NCBI GenBank assembly: GCA_937966095.1
Contig: CALCKF010000049.1
Span: 1 to 17,422, forward strand
DNA: 17,422 nucleotides
Origin: an uncultured Eubacterium sp.
Lineage (GTDB): Bacteria > Bacillota > Clostridia > Peptostreptococcales > Anaerovoracaceae
Direction of reading: 5' to 3'
In this document: positions 1 through 6,767 of the stretch, piece by piece
Layout of the letters: each line of letters opens with the position of its first letter
Numbering within the stretch: the stretch's first letter is position 1
Notes under the pieces: model-generated
What the model saw: only the letters and a program-made list of their open reading frames with translations
The model's database searches: none
What the model was told of the DNA's origin: nothing
Position numbers and translations under genes: made by a program

Positions 1-301
1 AACCTATAAATGTTCCGTGATAAAACGGAATGACAGCTACACCGAACGGAGTTGATACCCTTTCATCAAGCCGCAGCATATTTCCAATGAGACTTCCTGC
101 TGCAAGACTTGCTATGAACAATACGGGATACCTGCTGTCAGACATGTTCTGAACTACCGCGTTTATCCCAAGCCCTGTTGCTGCAAGCCCCATAGCCGTG
201 AAAAGACACCTGCTGTATTCTTCCTTTATGACTTTTCTAACTATACCGCCTATAAGGCTGCCCAGGATTATAGTTCCCATATTTACAAAAGTCCCTATCA
301 T
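1..301 (-). CDS. DUF554 family membrane protein (3' part outside window)
   Basis: The 100 visible residues begin MIGTFVNMGTIILGSLIGG and continue through glycine-rich hydrophobic segments with the pattern typical of the DUF554 (YqgA/YdfK-like) integral membrane family, whose function is not established. The C-terminal part lies beyond position 1. I chose the ATG at 301 because family members start MIGT. Two further in-frame ATGs at 307 and 310 sit only a few bases from the GGAGGG ribosome site (about 311-316), so 307 is a possible alternative. A TATAAT box at 345-350 may be its -10 element, but its -35 is weak. Confidence 0.8.
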   Translation of the reverse strand, partial: MIGTFVNMGTIILGSLIGGIVRKVIKEEYSRCLFTAMGLAATGLGINAVVQNMSDSRYPVLFIASLAAGSLIGNMLRLDERVSTPFGVAVIPFYHGTFIG

Positions 302-398
302 ATTCATCATCCCTCCGATAATTGCTCAAATGACTGACACGTTTATTATATATTCCTTGATGCGATTTATAAAGAAAATATTGGTGCATAATCGTATT

Positions 399-947
399 TT
401 ACTTCGATATGCCATAATATCCTGTTACAGGATCCTGAAATACAGCTATATGTGGAGGATAATACGTGAATATTACAAACACTGCGGCCAGAGCCAGAAC
501 AAATGCAAGTGCACACGCTGATATGAAGGACATATCCCTTTCATGGAACATAGTCCTTTCCCCTCTTTTTATCAATCTATAATTTACTATATATCCTATG
601 ACGACCCCAACTACAAATGTAGCTATATCTGCCGCAAGAAAATTATATCCCAGTATCCCTGAGTATGTGTAAAAAGCAGAAACTATAAACGCCATCCCTG
701 TCAGTATGGCTACTGCTCGAGCTGGCAAAAATATACGAAAATCCTTTCCATACAAATAATATGCAGGTATTGTCATAATGAATAAAGGCCAGAACAGAAG
801 TTTGAGATGCTCCCATGTGCTCTCATTTACAGCTCCAACAGAAGCCCATACTTCTCCGCCGAACCATCCGTAAACAAAATGCAACAGGCTGCCCATAAAC
901 ACAACCATACACAATTCGATTATGTTACAGATTTTTAATTTTTCCAT
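399..947 (-). CDS. DUF6512-like five-segment membrane protein
   Basis: A 182-residue protein with about five hydrophobic segments (near residues 8-28, 48-67, 76-96, 103-123 and 138-161). The conserved-looking stretch NESTWEHLK (41-49) between the first two segments recalls the DUF6512 family of Clostridia, recognised from memory and of unknown function. The frame also opens at a GTG at 950, but the AGGAG site is seven bases from the ATG at 947, so that start is preferred. It lies upstream of the DUF554 gene on the same strand with about 97 bases between. That gap has no clear terminator, so the two may be co-transcribed. The role is unknown. Confidence 0.75.
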   Translation of the reverse strand: MEKLKICNIIELCMVVFMGSLLHFVYGWFGGEVWASVGAVNESTWEHLKLLFWPLFIMTIPAYYLYGKDFRIFLPARAVAILTGMAFIVSAFYTYSGILGYNFLAADIATFVVGVVIGYIVNYRLIKRGERTMFHERDMSFISACALAFVLALAAVFVIFTYYPPHIAVFQDPVTGYYGISK

Positions 948-1035
948 CACACCGCTCCTTTCGGCACTAATGTCTGATACATCCTACATTATTGTATGTC
1001 GGTACAGTGGAAGGATTGCATTATTCTGCAAACTA

Positions 1036-1064
1036 TTGATTTAGTCTGTATGAAATGATATATT
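1036..1064 (+). promoter_or_regulatory. Putative sigma-A promoter for the zinc-ribbon/Ltp gene
   Basis: TTGATT (1036-1041) and TATATT (1059-1064) are separated by 17 bases, a good housekeeping match. It lies 55 bases upstream of the start at 1120, in the divergent gap between the DUF6512-like gene and this gene. No dyad overlaps it. Confidence 0.55.
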
Positions 1065-1119
1065 GTAACAAAATAATATATTTCAAGTTAAACAAAGGAG
1101 TTTATTAGGAGAAGAGATT

Positions 1120-1860
1120 ATGAAAAAATGTATAAAATGCGGAAGAGAAGCTGAATCCAATTTCTGTCCCGATTGCGGGACTGCGATGTCTGATATTCCT
1201 GAAGGGCCTGGCAATAATTCATCAGATGAAACCAGATCATATGAAACAGGAACATCTACATACAGATTCACCACTGACAGCGATACTGCGGAAAACTTTA
1301 GAAACAACGGCTACAAGATAAATGCAGAAAAAGAAGGCGTTTCCGGCAGGACATGGTTCATCATACTGTTTCTTGTGATTTTCTGGCCTGTGGGGCTCGC
1401 ACTTATGTGGTCAAAAAAAAAGTTCAATATAGCTGCAAGGATCATAATAACAGTGATAATCGCATTGCTTGTAGCTCTGAATGTCGTTTTTATTTTTATA
1501 AAAAACGATGATCATTATTACTATGGTTCCGGTCAGACAAACACCGTAATAGATCCGTCATTTGAAAATACGTCTTTAGGACATGAAAATGCGCTCAAAG
1601 CTGCGAAAACATACCTGGATATAATGCCGTTTTCATACAATGGTCTCATCGACCAGCTGAAGTATGACGGATATACTTCTGATGAGGCAATCTATGCTGC
1701 TGACAACTGTAATGCAGATTGGAATCAACAGGCAAAACTTCAAGCTGAAAGTTACCTTGACTTGATGCCGTTTTCCAAACAGGAGTTGATCGACCAGCTG
1801 GAATATGACGGATTTTCTTCGGAACAGGCACAATATGCGGTTAAGGCGGTAGGATACTGA
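1120..1860 (+). CDS. Zinc-ribbon membrane protein with two C-terminal Ltp repeats
   Basis: A 246-residue protein in four parts. Residues 4-19 form a CxxC...CxxC zinc ribbon. A polar linker follows to about 75. Two membrane helices lie at about 79-97 and 105-127. Two copies of a ~45-residue repeat (about 158-202 and 206-245) share MPFS, LIDQL, YDG and a conserved A-x-YA, with DWNQQA between them. This repeat matches the Ltp family (PF07553), named for a phage superinfection-exclusion lipoprotein of Streptococcus and common in Gram-positive surface proteins. By topology the ribbon should be cytoplasmic and, with two helices, the Ltp repeats cytoplasmic too unless one segment is not membrane-spanning. 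There is no lipobox. The start has an AGGAG site. Thirty-one bases separate it from the glycerol dehydrogenase gene. The function is unknown. Confidence 0.85.
   Translation: MKKCIKCGREAESNFCPDCGTAMSDIPEGPGNNSSDETRSYETGTSTYRFTTDSDTAENFRNNGYKINAEKEGVSGRTWFIILFLVIFWPVGLALMWSKKKFNIAARIIITVIIALLVALNVVFIFIKNDDHYYYGSGQTNTVIDPSFENTSLGHENALKAAKTYLDIMPFSYNGLIDQLKYDGYTSDEAIYAADNCNADWNQQAKLQAESYLDLMPFSKQELIDQLEYDGFSSEQAQYAVKAVGY
1595..1857 (+). repeat. Internal tandem Ltp repeat
   Basis: Two related DNA units of roughly 130 bases encode the two Ltp motifs. ATGCCGTTTTC occurs at the matching place in both, as does ATCGACCAGCTG, while flanking codons have diverged. This indicates an old in-frame duplication rather than a recent one. 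Confidence 0.75.
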
Positions 1861-1891
1861 TAATAATACATATAAAAAGGAGGGATTTATC

Positions 1892-2983
1892 ATGACAAAG
1901 ATAATAGGAAGCCCGGGCAGATATATCCAGGGCAGCAGAGAACTTGAAAATTTATGCCGTCATGCGTCAGAATTCGGTAAAAAGCTGTTTGTTCTTACCA
2001 GCGCTTCAGGAAAACAGCGTGTAGAACCTGTAATATCAAAAGGACAGGGAGATACCCAGATCATATATGAGACTTTTGAGGGCGAATGCTGCAGATCTGA
2101 AATCAACAGAGTTATGGAATCCTGCAAAAAAACAGGTTGCAATGCCATAGTCGGTATAGGCGGAGGCAAGATACATGACACAGCTAAAGCTGCAGCTCAT
2201 TATCTTGAGCTTCCTGTAATAATAGTCCCGACGATCGCATCTACTGATGCTCCTTGCAGCGCACTTTCGGTGATACACACAGATGACGGGACATTTGAAG
2301 ACTATCTGTTTCTTCCGTCAAGCCCTGATATGGTCATCGTTGATACGGATATCGTCAGCAAAGCACCTGTGCGCCTGCTGGTTTCAGGGATGGGAGATGC
2401 TCTGGCAACTTACTTTGAAGCAAGAGCATGCAGCCGTTCCGATGCAATGAACTGTTTAGGAGGTAAATCCACCATGGCCGCTATGGCTCTGGCCGGTCTG
2501 TGTTATGATACCCTTATTTCAGACGGAGTAAATGCAATGCTGGCCGTAAAAGAAAAAATATGCACCAAAGCCGTGGAAAACATCATTGAAGCCAACACAT
2601 ATCTGTCAGGCATAGGATTTGAAAGCGGAGGGCTTGCTGGTGCACATGCCATACACAATGGCCTGACAGCCATAAAAGAGACCCACTGTATGTATCACGG
2701 AGAAAAGGTTGCCTTCGGAACGATAGTCCAGCTTGTACTGGAAAATGCATCAGATGAAGAGCTCTCAGAAGTGATCAGCTTCTGTATACATGTAGGTCTT
2801 CCGGTGACTCTTGCTCAGCTCGGAATAACGGAAATCAGCAAAGATGAACTAATGGAGGTTGCAAATCTGTCGGCTGCTGATAATGATACTTTAGGAAATA
2901 TGCCGTTCGAAGTGACCCCTGATGATGTGTATGCTGCAATAATCGCTGCTGATGCTATAGGAAGGCATTATCTTGGTCAATAG
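1892..2983 (+). CDS. gldA: Glycerol dehydrogenase (NAD-dependent, group III Fe/Zn type)
   Basis: 363 residues, the normal length for GldA, which oxidises glycerol to dihydroxyacetone with NAD in the cytoplasm. The dinucleotide-binding part has GIGGGKIHDTAKA (88-100) and the PTIASTDAP loop (113-121). The metal ligands are probably Asp169 (in SGMGDAL), His252 (in GAHAIHNG) and His269 (in MYHGEKVAFG). The 83-residue spacing from Asp to the first His equals that of Bacillus GldA. An AAAGGAGGG site lies seven bases before the ATG. No dihydroxyacetone kinase is adjacent, so the link to glycerol fermentation is by family only. A strong terminator follows the stop directly. Confidence 0.95.
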   Translation: MTKIIGSPGRYIQGSRELENLCRHASEFGKKLFVLTSASGKQRVEPVISKGQGDTQIIYETFEGECCRSEINRVMESCKKTGCNAIVGIGGGKIHDTAKAAAHYLELPVIIVPTIASTDAPCSALSVIHTDDGTFEDYLFLPSSPDMVIVDTDIVSKAPVRLLVSGMGDALATYFEARACSRSDAMNCLGGKSTMAAMALAGLCYDTLISDGVNAMLAVKEKICTKAVENIIEANTYLSGIGFESGGLAGAHAIHNGLTAIKETHCMYHGEKVAFGTIVQLVLENASDEELSEVISFCIHVGLPVTLAQLGITEISKDELMEVANLSAADNDTLGNMPFEVTPDDVYAAIIAADAIGRHYLGQ

Positions 2984-2993
2984 ATCTGATTAT

Positions 2994-3027
2994 AAAAATG
3001 ATGCTGGAATCTCAGCGTCATTTTTTT
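2994..3027. terminator. Bidirectional intrinsic terminator between gldA and the MerR-methyltransferase gene
   Basis: A 13-base stem (2994-3006 with 3013-3025, one G-U) closes a six-base loop, with T-runs outward on both strands. It serves gldA on plus and the convergent MerR-methyltransferase gene on minus. The minus-strand TGA stop (3018-3020) lies inside the stem. Confidence 0.9.
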
Positions 3028-4043
3028 ATAATATATAATACTATATTATCATCAATATATTCCGTAACTACATCGTACTGTTTCATACACAGATATTTAT
3101 GCATCTCATCAGCATATATGAAATATTCAGAGTTAAGTTTATCCAGACCTTCTATATCATTTTTTTCTCTCAGTCTGTCCTCCTCTGCTGTACGATCACG
3201 CTTGCTCCTGAAACATCTGTCTGCCAGCAGAATACATCCGTTTTCGCGACAAAGCTCAAGTATATTATCAATTGCCTTGTACTGATCATTCGGTTCTATA
3301 TGGTGTATCACAAAAGCGGATACCACAACATCATATCTGGCATATTCTCTGTGATCTATGGTAAGTATATCATCCATCCTTACATCCAGCCATGGTATTT
3401 TTTTCCTGCTTTCAAGCAGCATCGGCAAGCTTTTGTCTACAGCGACAAGCTCAAGTCTGTATCCGTAATCCTGCCATATATTGCAAGTGCCACAACCTAT
3501 ATCTATGAAACTTCTGGATCCGGGATCCCCGATTATATCCCTGATTCGTCCCACTGTTCTCTGATATTCGTAGTCCTCATTAAGATACCGGTTATTGAAA
3601 TTCGATGCCATTTCATCGAAATCCCAGGAATTTACAAGACCTTCATAATCGATGCGCCGATATCTCTTTTCATGCTCATCAAGTATTATATCAGTAAGGC
3701 TTTCACAACCCCAGTCACCCATGAACTTATTTATGGTCCTTCTAAGCGCCGTCCCTGCTTTCTGCATTTCCACTATCTGTTCTTCAACGGCTTTGTACTG
3801 CAGATAAAACATATTCAGGCGTTTATCTTCTGTTTTATCGAATACGAGGATTTCCTTTATTTCCGAAATTGAAAATCCCAGATGTCTCAAAACAGTGATC
3901 GTCTCTATCTGCAAAAGATCCTCAGGAGAATACTCCCTGTAATTGTTTTCTTTTCTATCAGGACATACAAGTCCATGTTCTTCGTATAATCTAAGCATTT
4001 TGGATGTTACACCAAGCTTGCTGCAAACCATTTTAGTATTCAT
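3018..4043 (-). CDS. MerR-family regulator fused to a SAM-dependent methyltransferase
   Basis: 341 residues. Residues 1-70 are a MerR winged helix-turn-helix: MVCSKLGVTSKMLRLYEEHGL, then NNYREYSPEDL and a second helix pair, LRHLGFSISEIKEIL. A helical dimerisation segment follows (about 72-115), then a linker. From about 145 to 280 there is a class I methyltransferase domain: motif I FIDIGCGTCN (179-188), an acidic strand end VAVDKS (200-205), DVVVSAFVIHHIE (238-250) and a late strand GCILLADRCF. In usual MerR proteins the C-terminal part binds the effector. Here a methyltransferase fold takes that place and may bind SAM or act on a small molecule (inference). It is the last gene after the desulfidase with a 21-base gap, so it is probably the operon's own regulator. 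The ribosome site is weak. Confidence 0.87.
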   Translation of the reverse strand: MNTKMVCSKLGVTSKMLRLYEEHGLVCPDRKENNYREYSPEDLLQIETITVLRHLGFSISEIKEILVFDKTEDKRLNMFYLQYKAVEEQIVEMQKAGTALRRTINKFMGDWGCESLTDIILDEHEKRYRRIDYEGLVNSWDFDEMASNFNNRYLNEDYEYQRTVGRIRDIIGDPGSRSFIDIGCGTCNIWQDYGYRLELVAVDKSLPMLLESRKKIPWLDVRMDDILTIDHREYARYDVVVSAFVIHHIEPNDQYKAIDNILELCRENGCILLADRCFRSKRDRTAEEDRLREKNDIEGLDKLNSEYFIYADEMHKYLCMKQYDVVTEYIDDNIVLYIIKK

Positions 4044-4064
4044 GTGATGTAGCTATGTCACCTC

Positions 4065-5333
4065 TTACTTGTTCATGATTATATCTAAAACAACTTCGTC
4101 CATTTTTTCAAGACCCTCTTTTGAAGTCCTGACAAAATTATCTATACATTGCTTTTCACTATCACCGGTTATACCATTTGTAACATCCAGACCGAATCCT
4201 TGTAAAGCCAGCTCTGCCGACATACATGCCGCATTTATGCAGGTAGCTGTTTTCAATGCACAGCTGATTTTTGCTCCGTCACATATCATTCCTGCCACAT
4301 TTCCGAACATGTTCTTCATCACATTGACCATGTCCTGCTTGTTTCCTCCCTGCAGGTAAACTATGCCGCAAGCAGATCCTGTACCTGCTATCGTACAGCC
4401 ACATACCGAAGTGAGCTTTCCGATCCTGTGCTTTATATATATCGTTATAAGGCAGCTTAGAGCTGCTGCACGAATCATTTCCTCGTCAGATTTTCCCAAA
4501 GCTTTCGAAGCGCCAAAAACAGGCATCGTACTGACTATACCCTGATTACCGCTTCCTGTATTGCTCATCGCCGGCAACTGGCAGCCGGCCATTCTTGCAT
4601 CGACGCCCGCAGATGCCCATAACATGGCATTGCTGGTAATATCGCTGTGTACTTTTTCACGGCCTGATTCTTTTATCAGCATACCGATACGCGTTCCAAG
4701 CCCTTCATTTAAGCCGGCTTGTGCAAGATCACGATTCATTTCTATGGCTTCCGCTACTACACCCATACTATCAAGAGGCGCATTATCAGCGAAATCCATT
4801 ATATTCCCAAGATCCAGCAGATCATATCTGAGACTGTCATCTGCGGCTCCTGATTCCGACTCTTTTAATATGCAGCACCCATTTACTGATATTTCTGTAA
4901 CATTGGTATATCCGTCTTTTATGATTACAGTAACTTCATCTTGCTCTGTGAAAAGTCTCAGTTTCATATAAAGCGGAATATTTTCATCTGCCACATATAT
5001 AGTTATTTTACCGGCATCTTCAAGTACTGCAGCTTCATTCACCTGTTCTGAAGAAATCCCTTCAAGAACTTCGAGCTTTTTGTCCGGATCACCGCATACC
5101 GCACCCAGCGCAGCTGCTATACCAGCTCCACACATACCATTGCTTCCAGGAATTATGACTGCCATTACGTTTTTTATCAGATTCTTAGACAGCCACGCTT
5201 CTATCTTTATTATATCCCCTCTTGAATATTTTCTGGCCACTGCGGCACAGAAAGCTATACCTATAGGATCCGTACATCCAAGAGCCGGGACCATCTCGCT
5301 TTTGAGTATACGTGAAAATTCCTCGTATATCAT
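4065..5333 (-). CDS. cyuA: L-cysteine desulfidase, UPF0597/CyuA (YhaM) family
   Basis: 422 residues, close to the family length. The family (archaeal CdsB, E. coli CyuA/YhaM) is an oxygen-sensitive Fe-S enzyme that splits L-cysteine into pyruvate, ammonia and sulfide. Cluster-ligand candidates are Cys20 in GCTDP, Cys311 or Cys313 in SVCGCTIAG and Cys351 or Cys358 in MICDGAKISC. The SNTGSGNQG loop (257-265) is also typical. The frame is open to 5384, but an AGAGGG site sits before the ATG at 5333, which also avoids a long overlap with the upstream gene, so 5333 is chosen. The upstream stop is 13 bases away, which suggests coupling. It is often annotated as a serine dehydratase alpha-subunit family protein, and the substrate is assigned by family only. 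Confidence 0.87.
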   Translation of the reverse strand: MIYEEFSRILKSEMVPALGCTDPIGIAFCAAVARKYSRGDIIKIEAWLSKNLIKNVMAVIIPGSNGMCGAGIAAALGAVCGDPDKKLEVLEGISSEQVNEAAVLEDAGKITIYVADENIPLYMKLRLFTEQDEVTVIIKDGYTNVTEISVNGCCILKESESGAADDSLRYDLLDLGNIMDFADNAPLDSMGVVAEAIEMNRDLAQAGLNEGLGTRIGMLIKESGREKVHSDITSNAMLWASAGVDARMAGCQLPAMSNTGSGNQGIVSTMPVFGASKALGKSDEEMIRAAALSCLITIYIKHRIGKLTSVCGCTIAGTGSACGIVYLQGGNKQDMVNVMKNMFGNVAGMICDGAKISCALKTATCINAACMSAELALQGFGLDVTNGITGDSEKQCIDNFVRTSKEGLEKMDEVVLDIIMNK

Positions 5334-5346
5334 ATCAGTCCCTCTC

Positions 5347-5853
5347 TTATTTTTTACTGAATTCAAGTCTGCACGTATCATCACCCTCTGCTATCTTTCT
5401 GGATATTTTCAGATCAAATCCTACTTCTTCGGCAATCCCGCGATCACCATCCATAGCAATATCACACATATGAGCTATCTCTTCATCTGAACAGCCTAAT
5501 TTCTGCCATGCAGTAACAAGAGGGCAATAGTGAAAGTCCATGCAAAGATAGTCCTCCGTTTCTTCAGCCACCTCAAGCTCAAGCACCTTGGCCTGTTCTT
5601 CCCCTATAAAGACTTTAAGGAATTCCGTCATGTTTTCATAATCTTTACATTTATCCTTTATTTTTTTCTCACCATGAAAATGTCCGCATCTGCCGACTGC
5701 AGACCTGGCAAAATCATCCCAGTCAAGTCCTCTCTTACGTGCTTCATCCAGCAAAAGGTAAAACCATGTAGCCCTATGTTCTATAGCACCTCTTAAAGCA
5801 GAGACCGCCGCATCATCCATATATTTTTCAGCTTCGTTTTTTATCACAGCCAT
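5347..5853 (-). CDS. L-2-amino-thiazoline-4-carboxylate (ATC) hydrolase family protein
   Basis: 168 residues, with the signature of the ATC_hydrolase family (PF14196): YCPLVTAW (109-116), CDIAMDGDR (130-138) and a terminal GDDTCRL (157-163). Named members take part in converting the cyclic precursor ATC to L-cysteine, but many clostridial homologues have no tested substrate. The His/Cys-rich centre (CGHFH at 56-60, FHYC at 107-110) could bind a metal (inference). The frame is open to 5898, but a perfect AGGAGG (5862-5867) lies eight bases before the ATG at 5853, and a promoter ends just beyond 5898, so 5853 is the start. It is the first gene of a three-gene unit with the cysteine desulfidase and the MerR-methyltransferase, which supports a role in cysteine or thiazoline chemistry. 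Confidence 0.85.
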   Translation of the reverse strand: MAVIKNEAEKYMDDAAVSALRGAIEHRATWFYLLLDEARKRGLDWDDFARSAVGRCGHFHGEKKIKDKCKDYENMTEFLKVFIGEEQAKVLELEVAEETEDYLCMDFHYCPLVTAWQKLGCSDEEIAHMCDIAMDGDRGIAEEVGFDLKISRKIAEGDDTCRLEFSKK

Positions 5854-5904
5854 ATCGATGTCCTCCTGATTTTTATTAAATTCATAAGTTACCTTCATGA
5901 CTGC

Positions 5905-5935
5905 ATTTTATACCCTGCCCTAAAGGCAGGGTCAA
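5905..5935 (-). promoter_or_regulatory. MerR-type promoter/operator of the cysteine operon
   Basis: On the minus strand TTGACC (5930-5935) is followed after 19 bases by TAAAAT (5905-5910). A perfect inverted repeat fills the spacer: ACCCTGCC at 5912-5919 and GGCAGGGT at 5925-5932 around a five-base centre. Long 19-base spacers holding a dyad are the hallmark of promoters activated by MerR-family proteins, and this operon encodes one. A TATAAA at 5907-5912 would give a normal 17-base spacer instead, so the -10 assignment is not certain. The dyad lacks a following T-run on either strand, so it is not a typical terminator. Confidence 0.7.
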
Positions 5936-5954
5936 TAGAAAACAAACCTTTTTA

Positions 5955-6704
5955 TTACTGTTTTTTTCTCATCGTCGGTATGAACTTCGCTACTATGCCT
6001 TTCCCACGTGATTTTATGTATATTATACCGAGTGCCGAAAATACGACAGCACCTATAAAGTTTACGAACAGATCATGCATAGTGTCATAAAGCCCTATAT
6101 CCAGATACTTATCCCACACCATGCCATTTACATCAACCGACTCCACTTCCACATGCACCGGCACATTGAGCCCATCAGGATTTATAGCAACGGAATTGAA
6201 GCTTTCCAGCCAGGTATCCTTCTGCATATCCTTGCCGAAAAACATATCCATTGAACACTCAAAAAACTCCCAGAGCACTCCTATAGTCATAGAAAAACAA
6301 AATGATACGAGTCCAACGAAAAACGGTGATAGATGCATTTTAACTCTCTCATCACGATTAAGTACATCTATCATTGCAAATCCTATGGCTGCCGCAAGGA
6401 ATCCATTAGCCGTATGAAGCATATCATCCCATCTAGGGAAAATTACATAGAAGCCCTGTATCTCTCCCAATATCTCGGCTGCAAATATGAATAAAACAAT
6501 GATCACTTCAAATACTGTCGGAAGATTTATCGATAAACGCTTTGCCAGTATAGTAGGCAGCATGAACAATACAAGCGTAAGGGCACAGGTCATGACATTA
6601 TGCCAGTTATGATTAAATATCTGTGCGATCATGACAGCTATTACCAGGGCTCTCAAGACTATATATACTATAACCTTCACACTATTGCGATTATTATCCT
6701 TCAT
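5955..6704 (-). CDS. Polytopic membrane protein, distantly DUF2238/YjdF-like
   Basis: 249 residues with about six membrane segments (near 11-30, 34-54, 62-82, 98-115, 126-147 and 208-231). Charged motifs lie at the membrane edge: WDDMLH (92-97), WEFFE (145-149) and DTMHDL (207-212). The spacing of an Asp/His pair, a Glu-rich helix and a late D-x-x-HD resembles DUF2238/YjdF membrane proteins, but this is a weak recognition. A polar loop at about 155-205 lies between the last segments. The AAAGGA site is nine bases before the ATG. It lies 63 bases downstream of the pyrophosphatase gene. A weak stem (6743-6749 with 6761-6767) sits right after that gene's stop. The function is unknown. Confidence 0.7.
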   Translation of the reverse strand: MKDNNRNSVKVIVYIVLRALVIAVMIAQIFNHNWHNVMTCALTLVLFMLPTILAKRLSINLPTVFEVIIVLFIFAAEILGEIQGFYVIFPRWDDMLHTANGFLAAAIGFAMIDVLNRDERVKMHLSPFFVGLVSFCFSMTIGVLWEFFECSMDMFFGKDMQKDTWLESFNSVAINPDGLNVPVHVEVESVDVNGMVWDKYLDIGLYDTMHDLFVNFIGAVVFSALGIIYIKSRGKGIVAKFIPTMRKKQ

Positions 6705-6767
6705 CTATATTTTTCCTTTCCATGTTTAAACATATAAATATAATCAAGACAAATATATCTTCTTGAT

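Noticed and set aside
198..521. 107-residue open frame on plus at the left end
   Set aside because: It overlaps the start of the DUF554 gene and the end of the DUF6512-like gene on the other strand and lacks a ribosome site.
3099..3872. 257-residue open frame on plus opposite the MerR-methyltransferase gene
   Set aside because: No ribosome site, a composition that mirrors the opposite gene, and the minus-strand protein has clear domains.
6722..6733. 12-base palindrome ATGTTTAAACAT before the membrane protein gene
   Set aside because: No matching promoter spacing or second copy was seen; palindromes of this AT-rich kind arise by chance.
6743..6767. Stem after the pyrophosphatase stop as a terminator
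   Set aside because: The seven-base AT-rich stem with an 11-base loop and no continuous T-run is too weak to call.
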